Shown here in pieces: positions 33,485 to 40,817 of a DNA stretch of 64,000 nucleotides (position 1 is its first letter; the number at the start of each line of letters is the position of its first letter). The translations under genes and the position numbers were made by a program. The notes beneath the pieces are model-generated. The model saw only the letters and a list, made by a program, of their open reading frames with translations. It was not told the DNA's origin and did no database searches. Origin of the DNA: JANXLO01 sp038231295 (lineage in GTDB: Bacteria > Armatimonadota > Chthonomonadetes > Chthonomonadales > Chthonomonadaceae). The stretch is from the NCBI GenBank assembly GCA_038231295.1, contig JBBRLP010000014.1, forward strand, positions 1 through 64,000, read 5' to 3'.

Positions 33485-34839
33485 GGTACTCTGCCCTCTT
33501 TCTGATTGCGTAGTCGAAGCCGCTCCAGATACTCGTCCATCTTGGGCTGCATCCGCTCCTGCACGTGCTTCAGCGCCTCCTCCGGGGTCGCTTTCAGCAG
33601 AGCGATCTCATCAAAGGCGTTGGAGAGTTCCGCCTGATATTCCGGCCAGATGGCGAGTTTCGGAGGGGAAAGCACGTTCTTTCCCTTCGGCATATCGGCA
33701 AAGAGGCGAATATAGGGGTTGGGATGTTTGCGATAAAAATCTTCGCTCACCTGCGCCAGAGGCGAGTGCTTTTTCTGGCCCAGACAGAGCAGTTCCATCC
33801 CCTCCTGCGACTGCACGTAGGCGATAAAGGCGAATGCCTCTTTCGGATGCTTCGCGCCACGCGGGATAACGAGAATATCTTCGTCTGCGAAAGTCGTGTC
33901 CGCGAGGTCGGGGCGGTTGGCGGGGTGCGGGAAGGGAACAGCGGCCCAGTTCAGGGTCGGCTTCTCAAGCTGCGGGGCGTACTGGTCTATGAAGTTATAC
34001 ATCCACACGCCTTGAAGTTCCATCGCGACTTTGCTGGAGAGAAAGGCATTCTGCGGTGAGGAGAAGTTTCCGAATCCACTGCGAAAGGTCTGGAGTTCCG
34101 CCGCCCCGTATTTTTTGGAATAGGATTGCACCCACTCCATCGCCCGAATGTTGCCGGGGTCCGCTGCGGTAATTGTCTTATCGCCATCCCACAGCCTTCC
34201 GCCGAAAACATAGCCCCATCCCCAGTTCCACCAGCCCGGTTCGGCGGGCATAAACCCGGAGAGGTCAAGCCTGTGCTGTGCATCGAAGGTGGTGATCTTC
34301 TCCGCCATCGCGTCCATCTCTTCGATAGTCTTCGGCGGCTTCTCCGGGTCAAGGTGCGCGTCGGCAAACATCTTTTTGTTGTAGTGCAGCGCGGTGGAGG
34401 CCGGGGTACTCGGCAGAGAATAGATATGGTTGTGATAGTAGCCGAGGTCAAAATAGATCGGGACGTAGTGCGAGGCGTCTATGCCGTATTCGCGGCAGTA
34501 GTCGTCGAGAGGAATAACGGCGTTATCGTCGGCATACTGGGCCATATTCGGCCCGAACAGTCCGGCGACATCGGGCGGATTGCCCCCCGCGACGGCGAGC
34601 AGGGTCTTGTTCTGAATGTTGCTGACGGTGAGGAGGTCTACATAGATGCGATTCTGCTTCTTGTTGAAGGCGTTGACCACCTCTTGCATCGCATCTCCCT
34701 CGAATCCCGTCCACTTCTCCCAGTAGGCGATATGGACAGGACCGGGTTCCGATTTCGGAGAGGTGACACGTTCGCTGGCGATAATAACCAGCAGAAGTCC
34801 CAATGCCAACAGTGGCAGGGTGAAATCACGAGAGCGCAT
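33481..34839 (-). CDS. Sugar ABC transporter solute-binding protein
   Basis: A 452-residue extracytoplasmic binding protein of the CUT1 family. An N-terminal hydrophobic segment (LPLLALGLLLVIIA) has no lipobox Cys, so the protein is secreted to the periplasm or held by an uncleaved anchor. Family text includes HIAYWEKWTGFEGDAMQEVVNAFNKKQN, GNPPDVAGLFGPNMAQYADDN and the C-lobe PRGAKHPKEAFAFIAYVQS. Aromatic clusters (GWWNWGWGYVFGG) suit stacking on sugar rings. It is the first gene of the importer-oxidoreductase operon. The substrate is unknown. Confidence 0.92.
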   Translation of the reverse strand: MRSRDFTLPLLALGLLLVIIASERVTSPKSEPGPVHIAYWEKWTGFEGDAMQEVVNAFNKKQNRIYVDLLTVSNIQNKTLLAVAGGNPPDVAGLFGPNMAQYADDNAVIPLDDYCREYGIDASHYVPIYFDLGYYHNHIYSLPSTPASTALHYNKKMFADAHLDPEKPPKTIEEMDAMAEKITTFDAQHRLDLSGFMPAEPGWWNWGWGYVFGGRLWDGDKTITAADPGNIRAMEWVQSYSKKYGAAELQTFRSGFGNFSSPQNAFLSSKVAMELQGVWMYNFIDQYAPQLEKPTLNWAAVPFPHPANRPDLADTTFADEDILVIPRGAKHPKEAFAFIAYVQSQEGMELLCLGQKKHSPLAQVSEDFYRKHPNPYIRLFADMPKGKNVLSPPKLAIWPEYQAELSNAFDEIALLKATPEEALKHVQERMQPKMDEYLERLRLRNQKEGRVP

Positions 34840-34902
34840 GAAAAGGCCCCATTCAGGAGTAAAAAGGTGTGGGTATGAGTATACCCGAAATGTCCGATAC
34901 GT

Positions 34903-35697
34903 TCACCGGGCGGCAAGCATACGGAAAACGCCTATTTCGGCGGGACAGCGATAACGAAACGGCTTGCCGGTCACCCCAAGTCCCCGGTTCACATACTGCC
35001 GCGCTCGGCCATTTTCATACCATCCGGCCACCTGATTGCAGCGCAGATGAAACTTCACCACCAGCGCCGGAGAGGGAAAGGGCAGAGCGATCTGCCCGCC
35101 GTGCGTATGCCCGGAGAGAATGAGGACATCCTGCTCCGGTATCTTCTCGATCAGGCCAGGATGATGAGAGAGCATGATTGAGGTGCGGTCAGTGGGTAGT
35201 CCCGCAATCGCCGGCTCTATCTGTGGATTGCCCTCGCACAGGTCATCAATGCCCGCGATAAAGAGGTCATGGGGCAGTTCGACATTTTCGTTTTCCAGGA
35301 TATGGACCTTCGACTGTTGCAGCAGCCGACGTGACCCGACCATTCCCCTCCGATGGTCGTGATTGCCGAACGAACCATAAATGCCCTCTTTCGCGTCCAA
35401 CCGCAGCAATATCTCTTTGAGAGGAAAGTTCGGGTCCTGGGGATGGTCGTCCAGATAGTCGCCTGTGAGCAGGATGAGGTCGGGCTGACGGGCATTCACC
35501 TGACGTAATGCCTCTTCGTATACCGGTGCAGTGCCCCCATAGCCCGCATGAATGTCGCTGATATGGACGAACGTCTTGCCGTGCCAGTAGTCCGAGAGGC
35601 CGTGCATGAGAACATCGTGGGTGGAGATTTCCAGCATATAGGGCGATTTGCGCCCGGTATCAACGGATAGAAGGGTCGTACTCACGTTCCGAATCAT
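34903..35697 (-). CDS. Metallophosphoesterase (YkuE/YaeI-like)
   Basis: A 264-residue calcineurin-like phosphoesterase with the full metal-binding set: HISDIHAG (DxH), LLTGDYLDD (GDxxD), GSFGNHDH (GNHD), MLSHHP and LSGHTHGGQ (GHTH). It resembles YkuE/YaeI enzymes that cleave lipid-linked phosphates or nucleotides. Those proteins often have a Tat signal; here the N-terminus is not a clear signal peptide, so the enzyme may be cytosolic. GGAG sits very close to the ATG. Transcription probably starts from the promoter at 35779-35751, with a second copy of that promoter 249 bp further upstream. Confidence 0.9.
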   Translation of the reverse strand: MIRNVSTTLLSVDTGRKSPYMLEISTHDVLMHGLSDYWHGKTFVHISDIHAGYGGTAPVYEEALRQVNARQPDLILLTGDYLDDHPQDPNFPLKEILLRLDAKEGIYGSFGNHDHRRGMVGSRRLLQQSKVHILENENVELPHDLFIAGIDDLCEGNPQIEPAIAGLPTDRTSIMLSHHPGLIEKIPEQDVLILSGHTHGGQIALPFPSPALVVKFHLRCNQVAGWYENGRARQYVNRGLGVTGKPFRYRCPAEIGVFRMLAAR

Positions 35698-35750
35698 TTC
35701 TCCTGGCAGTATTCAACCAACGGAGAAGCCGCAGACGCCTTCTCTGCTCT

Positions 35751-35781
35751 ATTATGCCCCGTGCGCCGTCAAATTGCAACA
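35751..35781 (-). promoter_or_regulatory. Proximal copy of a duplicated promoter
   Basis: TTGCAA (35779-35774), 17 bases, CATAAT (35756-35751), ahead of the metallophosphoesterase with a leader of about 47 nt. Bases 35758-35781 are identical to 36007-36030, so the -35 and spacer are a perfect direct repeat. Confidence 0.65.
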
Positions 35782-35826
35782 TTGAACTCACGCTACGCAG
35801 GCGGGCTATTCTCCGACGCCACCAGC

Positions 35827-35980
35827 GGACTCAAGTCCTCTGCTGAATGGCCTCCGGCCTAGTTTCCTTCGGAAACGTTCGTGCTGACAGGGCCTGCCTT
35901 CGTCATTGACGAACCGTGTGGCGGCGAGATACGTCCGCAGGACGTTTGGCCGTAGGTCATTCAGCGGAGGACTTGAGTCC
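35827..35980 (-). ncRNA. Multi-hairpin element, candidate structured RNA
   Basis: The ends 35827-35852 and 35955-35980 are inverted repeats (24 of 26 pairs) that can close a long stem. Inside lie three hairpins of the same design, each a perfect 6-bp stem with a 3-base loop: 35862-35876 (GTTTCC/GGAAAC), 35899-35913 (TTCGTC/GACGAA) and 35931-35945 (ACGTCC/GGACGT). The element lies between two copies of one promoter, both firing on the minus strand, so the distal copy would transcribe it. The 10-bp word CTCCGACGCC flanks it at 35811-35820 and 35980-35989. It could also be a mobile palindromic repeat. I do not recognise a known RNA family. Confidence 0.5.
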
Positions 35981-35999
35981 TCCGACGCCCCTATCCGGC

Positions 36000-36030
36000 A
36001 TCATAGCCCGTGCGCCGTCAAATTGCAACA
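36000..36030 (-). promoter_or_regulatory. Distal copy of a duplicated promoter
   Basis: TTGCAA (36028-36023), 17 bases, TATGAT (36005-36000). Its -35 and spacer are identical to the proximal copy; the -10 differs by two bases. Predicted RNA would begin near 35993 and run straight into the multi-hairpin element. Confidence 0.6.
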
Positions 36031-36033
36031 CTT

Positions 36034-36165
36034 AGAGCGTCTAGAAAAAGTCAATCCTCACGTCGTCGAGGTCACCCAATAGGGCGATTTCGTGCTGCCA
36101 AGGTGTCCCAAACGACGTATGGCAAGGCCAAATCAGCCTAACTCAGGACTTTTTCTAGACGCTCT
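36034..36165. mobile_element. MITE-like element with 19-bp terminal inverted repeats
   Basis: Perfect 19-bp ends, AGAGCGTCTAGAAAAAGTC at 36034-36052 and its reverse complement at 36147-36165, bound 132 bp with no reading frame. The bases next to the GAGCGTC ends are TTA on both sides, consistent with a 3-bp target duplication as made by some IS5-group elements. It lies directly after the distal promoter copy. A non-autonomous element moved by a transposase encoded elsewhere is the likely explanation. Confidence 0.65.
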
Positions 36166-36171
36166 TAAGAC

Positions 36172-36279
36172 TTCGCCCCCTGCCCCCGATTCCGGGGAAA
36201 TGTCTTTACGGGAAGGTAACAGGGAGACAGAAGCGTATCCGTTTCCAAAGCTCCCCGGAATCGGGGCGGGGGGCGAAAG
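36172..36279. repeat. Inverted-repeat element with GGAATC-centred palindromes
   Basis: The two ends (36172-36198 and 36252-36279) are near-perfect inverted copies, each holding the palindrome CCCCGGAATCGGGG or its complement (36184-36197 and 36253-36266) plus a GGGGGCGAA tail. The middle has no gene. It ends 17 bp before the stop of the glycosyltransferase gene. The same word occurs twice at 56555-56609 after the other glycosyltransferase. Confidence 0.6.
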
Positions 36280-36295
36280 TCCTAAACCCTTGAAC

Positions 36296-37444
36296 TCAGT
36301 GAGCGAGCGCTTTCCGATAGATGGCTGTGGTCTGTTCTGCGAGCCGTGCATAACTTCTTTCCTCGCGCAGTATTGCGGAGGCGTTTCGGAGGGAATCGCG
36401 CTTGCTGTCCCCGGTCAGAAGTTCAAACGCCTTCTCCGCGAGAGCAGCCGGGTCGTTTGCGGGGAAGAGGGCCACGCTGCCGGGGACTAGAGCCAGCATT
36501 TCGCGGTGCGGAGGAATATCGGAGGCGAGGACAGGCAGCCCGTAGGCGAAGAGGTGTGCGAGCGACGCCGAACCAGAAGATTCGGTGAAAGGAGCCAACG
36601 CCAGATCGGTCGCCGCCATGATGGTCGGTATCCGGTCGTCTGGGAGATAGCCGGTGAAAACGACTCTATCGTGCAGCCCGGCGGCCAGCATATCCTCTTG
36701 CAGAACGGGCTGGACGCCTGCCGAATGGTCGTCCGGGTGTTTTTCGCCTGCAACCAGCAGCACGACATCCTCCGGTAGATGCGTGAGCGCTTTGACCGCC
36801 AGACGATGGCCTTTCTTTACGGAGAGGAAACCAAAAATCATCAGCACCCGTTTGCCCGCCAGTCCCAACGTTGCTTTGGCTTCTGAGGCGGTTGGCATTG
36901 GCAGGGCCTTGGGAACCGCGACAGGCAGGCGATTCAGTTTCGTTTCCGCAACTCCCAGGAGCCGCAGTTTCTCCGCATCCGCGTCGGTATGCACGATGAT
37001 CTGTCGAATACCCGGATGCATAAAGTTCAGGCGGTTCGTCCGCGTTATCAGGGTCTGCTTCCACCCTCCGCCAGGAAGCCCTGCTATCTCATGGACAGTC
37101 ATCACGATGGGAAGGGGAATGGCATCGAGCATAGCTCTGAGATGGTTCTTGTGTGGCGCCACTCCGCCGAAGAAGAAATACTGGTGCTGGATATGGACGA
37201 CATCACCGACACAAAGCCGCGCTCCCAGAACGCGATACTCCCGTTCGTCCGCCATGTAGTTCCTGACCGCTTTCACGGAACTCGCACGTCCTTCCGTCTC
37301 CGGGGGAGAGACGAGGTGAACTCCGCTGATGTCCGCTCTGTCCCGCAGGGCGGCAACGAGCAGACGGCTATAGTCTGCGATACCGCAGCGTTCCCGAACC
37401 GGCGTGAACATCGCGACCCGCAGCGGGATGGCGCGGGAGGTCAC
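36296..37444 (-). CDS. Glycosyltransferase family 4
   Basis: A 382-residue GT-B fold glycosyltransferase. The N-terminal half starts VAMFTPVRERCGIADYSRLLVAAL; the C-terminal half has LGLAGKRVLMIFGFLSVKKGH, VVFTGYLPDDRIPTIMAATDLALAPFTESSGSASLAHLFAYGLPVLASDI with the nucleotide-sugar EX7E region replaced by SSGSASLAH. The GTG start overlaps the stop of the PfkB kinase gene by four bases (GTGA), so the two are coupled. It is paralogous to the gene at 56631-57809. Probable role: sugar transfer in envelope or exopolysaccharide synthesis. Confidence 0.87.
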   Translation of the reverse strand: MTSRAIPLRVAMFTPVRERCGIADYSRLLVAALRDRADISGVHLVSPPETEGRASSVKAVRNYMADEREYRVLGARLCVGDVVHIQHQYFFFGGVAPHKNHLRAMLDAIPLPIVMTVHEIAGLPGGGWKQTLITRTNRLNFMHPGIRQIIVHTDADAEKLRLLGVAETKLNRLPVAVPKALPMPTASEAKATLGLAGKRVLMIFGFLSVKKGHRLAVKALTHLPEDVVLLVAGEKHPDDHSAGVQPVLQEDMLAAGLHDRVVFTGYLPDDRIPTIMAATDLALAPFTESSGSASLAHLFAYGLPVLASDIPPHREMLALVPGSVALFPANDPAALAEKAFELLTGDSKRDSLRNASAILREERSYARLAEQTTAIYRKALAH

Positions 37445-38412
37445 GAGCGAGGCTCCGCGCCCAGAGAGATCGCCATGCCGTATTCGCGCAGGAACGCCAG
37501 GGTCGCCTCAAAACTCCGTACCCCGGTCGTCGCCCCCAGCGACATTACGCAGCACGCCCCCACCCCCGTCGCCAATCGAGCGCACTGCTCCAGCGGCCAG
37601 CCTTTGACGACGCCTGCAAGAAACCCGGCGACGAACGCATCGCCCGCCCCCAGAGCGTCTATCGCCTCCACAGGCAGGGCAGGCAGCACGATCTCTTCGC
37701 CCCCTGCGGAGCTCACATAACAGCCTCGCTTGCCCATTTTCAGCCCCACGACCTTTGCGCCAGCATCCAGCAGAAAGAGCGCGATCTCCTGGGGGTCTTC
37801 CCGTCCGCCAGCCAGCATTCGGGCCTCCTCGTAGCTTGGCAGAAAATAGTCCACATAAGGCAGGCACGGCCCGATCAACTGCATCCACTGGCCTGTCGCA
37901 TCCCACACCGGATCGAGGGAGGTCGTCTTTCCGACTGCTTTTGCCTGCTTCAGAAGCTGCGCGGCAGGTTCTCCGTCCAGGGCGGGCATCACCTGCGCCC
38001 CTGCGATATGCAGCACCTTGCTCTGGTTCACCCGCTCGAAATCCACATCTTCTCTGCGGAGGGTCGCGTTGGCTCCCATAAAATGCAGGAAACTGCGTTC
38101 GCCCTCGCTGTCTACCAGCACCATCGTCGCCGACGTCGGCGTCTCCGGGTCGCGGACTATCCCACCCGCGTCTATGCCTGCCTTTTCGAACCGCCGAAGC
38201 AGAAAATCCCCGAATCCATCCTCGCCAACCTTGCCGATGATCGCCGTCTCGATGCCGAGTTTAGAAAGTCCGATTCCGGTATTTGCCGCGCAGCCTCCGG
38301 GATGCAGTTCCATGCGCTCGACAAGCCGCATCTTCCCGCTCTCCGGCAGGCGGTCAATCGGTTTCCCGACAACATCGGCGACCAAAATCCCCACACAGGT
38401 TACGTCAGGCAC
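37441..38412 (-). CDS. PfkB-family carbohydrate kinase
   Basis: A 323-residue ribokinase-like sugar kinase. It has the N-terminal GGxxxN motif (HPGGCAANTGIGLSKLG), the lid, and the C-terminal signature EAIDALGAGDAFVAGFLAG with the catalytic Asp and anion hole. The start is GTG at 38412, nine bases after AGGAGG. An earlier in-frame start is not supported and overlaps the upstream gene, which ends 4 bp before. Substrate cannot be told; the neighbours suggest a sugar or nucleoside feeding glycan synthesis. Confidence 0.9.
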   Translation of the reverse strand: MPDVTCVGILVADVVGKPIDRLPESGKMRLVERMELHPGGCAANTGIGLSKLGIETAIIGKVGEDGFGDFLLRRFEKAGIDAGGIVRDPETPTSATMVLVDSEGERSFLHFMGANATLRREDVDFERVNQSKVLHIAGAQVMPALDGEPAAQLLKQAKAVGKTTSLDPVWDATGQWMQLIGPCLPYVDYFLPSYEEARMLAGGREDPQEIALFLLDAGAKVVGLKMGKRGCYVSSAGGEEIVLPALPVEAIDALGAGDAFVAGFLAGVVKGWPLEQCARLATGVGACCVMSLGATTGVRSFEATLAFLREYGMAISLGAEPRS

Positions 38413-38416
38413 GTCT

Positions 38417-39262
38417 TCATGCCTCCTTCGCTGGAGAGTCTTCGTTTTCGGGGAGTATGGCATACCGTCTCAGCAGAGCGCGAGTCGGCAGGGTGGTCAG
38501 GAGGCAGAGCGTTCCCAGCCAGAGCAGCGCCGCACCGACCGCCGTCAAAAAGGCAAGCGCAGACCATATGAGGGTCGCGGCCAGCAGTCCCAGCGAAAAG
38601 AGCGGCTCTCCCAGCGCAAGAAAGAAAGAACGCCGGATAACCGCCTTCGCGCCACGCTTCGCACGACTCGCTGCCGTGTCGAAGACTCCGGTCTCCTGCG
38701 CGATCAACAGCGGCCCCTGATAGAGCGCCATCATCGTCCAGAAAGCCACGAGTCCAATACTCAGTGTCAGCGCAGCCGCGCCAAACGCACCGCCGAGGTT
38801 CACGTAGAAGAAAGCATTGGTAGCCGCAACGAGAGCGACGAACAGGTGGATCAGTCCGAGACGTATCGCCACTCCGCCAAACCGTCTCGCCCCTTCCCAG
38901 AGATGAAGGGGAGTGATTTCACGGTGGTCGGCGGCGCGGTCTGCTACCGCGAACGCTCCGGCTGTCAGCGGTGCGAAGAGCAGCACCCAGCAGACAGCGA
39001 CACAGAGGCTCTTGACAGGAACAGGAATCACCGCAGGCAACAGCAGTCCGACAGACAGACCGAGCAGCGACACCACCACGCCAAGCAGGCTGACGGCAAG
39101 AACCATACCCAGACGATCCCAGGAGAGTCGGATCGCTATGACGAGGGACCGGCCCAGACTGGCCGAAGGCAGGGAACGCGAATCCGTGCCAATTTCCCCA
39201 GTATCGCTGTCCGGAGACGCGAGGTCAGGCTCGGAGATCGCCCTTGAAAGATCAGACTTCAT
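38417..39262 (-). CDS. Polytopic membrane protein
   Basis: A 281-residue inner-membrane protein with a hydrophilic Ser/Asp-rich N-terminus of about 40 residues (MKSDLSRAISEPDLASPDSD) and five or six hydrophobic segments (LGMVLAVSLLGVVVSLLGLSVGLLL, VCWVLLFAPLTAGAFAVA, AALTLSIGLVAFWTMMALYQGPLLIA, LGLLAATLIWSALAFLTAVGAALLWLGTLCLL). It resembles DUF624/YesL-like proteins in layout, but I cannot assign it. It is the first gene of the operon with the PfkB kinase and glycosyltransferase; its 3' end holds the AGGAGG of the kinase. Confidence 0.72.
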   Translation of the reverse strand: MKSDLSRAISEPDLASPDSDTGEIGTDSRSLPSASLGRSLVIAIRLSWDRLGMVLAVSLLGVVVSLLGLSVGLLLPAVIPVPVKSLCVAVCWVLLFAPLTAGAFAVADRAADHREITPLHLWEGARRFGGVAIRLGLIHLFVALVAATNAFFYVNLGGAFGAAALTLSIGLVAFWTMMALYQGPLLIAQETGVFDTAASRAKRGAKAVIRRSFFLALGEPLFSLGLLAATLIWSALAFLTAVGAALLWLGTLCLLTTLPTRALLRRYAILPENEDSPAKEA

Positions 39263-39307
39263 GCCCGCCCTTTCACCGGAGGATCGGGGAAATCCTGCCG
39301 CAAACGC

Positions 39308-39345
39308 CATCGCGCTCCGCACACAGTCGTGTGCGGAGCGCGATG
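39308..39345. terminator. Perfect 17-bp hairpin
   Basis: Arms 39308-39324 and 39329-39345 pair perfectly around AGTC. It lies after the stop of the upstream minus-strand gene and before the membrane-protein gene. No T-run follows in either direction, so it may be a factor-dependent terminator or a processing/stability hairpin. Confidence 0.5.
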
Positions 39346-39405
39346 ACAGATAAAACTTCGATTGTCGCGAGAGCAAGAGAGAGACGGCTTCCTGTGGGAG
39401 GTGTG

Positions 39406-40044
39406 TCAGGTAAGTGGCTTGTTCTTGATCGGGTTCCAGGCGGTCTTCGCATCCGGGAGATGTCCACACACCGCCTGTACGAGTTGACCGGATACCGTGT
39501 TGATGACCATCATGGTGTAGCGGTCGCCCGCACGGGCGTACACTTCCCACTGTCCGCAGGTCTTTTTACGGGTTGCCACTATCTTCCAGGCTTCGTTCGG
39601 CTTGCGGATACTCAGGGCATGGAACCAGTCCCAGGCGAGACCGAGAGCCGCCGTCTGCGTGGAAGTCGCATTCTCGGAGATACCATGATCCGAATTCGTC
39701 AGCCGGCTTGCCCGCATCATTTCCCCGGTGTCTGCGTTCCAGAGAATGTGGGCACTATCCCCTGTTCGCGTGTCAATAGTATCTACATCCCAGTGCCGAA
39801 TTTCTTCCCCGTTCACGGTAAAGGTCGTGGTTTTGTAGATGGAAGTTTCCACCTGCGTGGAGCCGGGAAGCATGACCTGGCATATAGGGAGTGAGAGCGC
39901 TGCTACTTCAGCCCGAGAGTAGCGACCGAACACAGCCGTCTGCTCCGCACTGCGGTTCTGCCACATTTTCATTCCCGTCAGCATCGTCAGGAATGTGCAG
40001 GCTGTCAAAAACAGTCCTGTCTGAAACGTCTTTCGATTCCGCAC
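39406..40044 (-). CDS. Exported protein of unknown function
   Basis: A 212-residue protein; the GTG at 40044 has AGGCAGGA upstream. The first 30 residues (RNRKTFQTGLFLTACTFLTMLTGMKMW) form a signal or anchor. The rest contains two strand-turn-strand units (FTVNGEEIRHWDVDTIDTRTGDSAHILWNADTGEMMRAS; WEVYARAGDRYTMMVINTVSGQLVQAV) of the type seen in PepSY-like repeats, where a structural element ends in DTGEMxR or TVSGQLV. PepSY-type domains inhibit proteases or sense signals at the cell surface, but the match is only suggestive. Confidence 0.6.
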   Translation of the reverse strand: MRNRKTFQTGLFLTACTFLTMLTGMKMWQNRSAEQTAVFGRYSRAEVAALSLPICQVMLPGSTQVETSIYKTTTFTVNGEEIRHWDVDTIDTRTGDSAHILWNADTGEMMRASRLTNSDHGISENATSTQTAALGLAWDWFHALSIRKPNEAWKIVATRKKTCGQWEVYARAGDRYTMMVINTVSGQLVQAVCGHLPDAKTAWNPIKNKPLT

Positions 40045-40284
40045 GGTGATCCTGCCTTTCCGTTTCTGCGCTTCGACAATGAAGCGATGGACCGTCCTCT
40101 GAGAACAGCTTGTGTCTGGATCACGCTGTACTGCCGGGTCTTTTGCCCCGCTTATTCCACCTGATGAGTCTTCCCCGAAAAAATAAAAAGAACGACGCAC
40201 TTCTTCTCGAATCAGCCTGCTCTTCTGCTAAACTTCCGTCACGTCGTGCCAGAAAGAGTAGCCTTATCGAGCCATCTTCCGACT

Positions 40285-40479
40285 TCATTGCTCCTTCTTC
40301 CGGCCAGTTCGACCGGTGTCAGACCGCTCTGTCAGGTTCGAGGGGAGGGATGAGCGAAGAAACTCCGCTGTCTGGTTCGTCTCTGTTCGGCGGTCGGGCT
40401 GGACACTGCTGCCCGGACGGGCATGGCGGTCGAAAATCTTCCGCCAACTCTCTGTGCGATCCGCAGGCATCTTGCTCAT
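40285..40479 (-). CDS. Small hydrophilic protein, uncertain
   Basis: A 64-residue frame whose ATG is preceded by AAGGAG with eight bases, the only strong signal in the 770-bp gap before aspS. The product is Arg-, Thr- and Ser-rich with no domain (MSKMPADRTESWRKIFDRHA). The first 25 residues faintly recall accessory proteins of IS66, but no frame continues that match. It may be a real small gene, or the start of a decayed one. The remaining gap (40045-40284 and 40480-40817) holds no other gene I can support. Confidence 0.35.
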   Translation of the reverse strand: MSKMPADRTESWRKIFDRHARPGSSVQPDRRTETNQTAEFLRSSLPSNLTERSDTGRTGRKKEQ

Positions 40480-40817
40480 GGTCGTGTCTCCTTCCTCAAG
40501 GGAACGAATAGTTCCCCCTTCACAAGACGCGCCGTTTTCTGCCCCGGTTTCAACAGTATAACCCGACTCTCCGCCCCCCGCTTCTTCATTCCTGCGAAAC
40601 GAGAGAGCGGTTCGCGGCGGTTGGCAACTTTCGCGGTGAGATTGCTGTCATCTTCGATACCTCACTACGGCAGTGTCCCTCCAGAGCGGAAATTGCGGTA
40701 TCATTTCGTCTGGAAGCAAAGCGAGAAGGCGCGAATTCAGCCGCCCGACTCAGGAGCAGACACACGAGGAACGTGTGCGAAGCCAATTTACCGGACAGAG
40801 AGCGAAGGAGACAGGCA

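Noticed and set aside
35758..36030. att sites of an integrated element
   Set aside because: The 24-bp direct repeat coincides with promoter elements, there is no tRNA or integrase, and only 225 bp lie between the copies.
40285..40479. IS66 accessory protein remnant
   Set aside because: Only the WRxIFxRHA start is faintly similar; no other frame continues the match and there are no element ends.
40480..40817. T-box or other riboswitch in the aspS leader
   Set aside because: No T-box sequence, specifier loop or terminator/antiterminator pair is visible.
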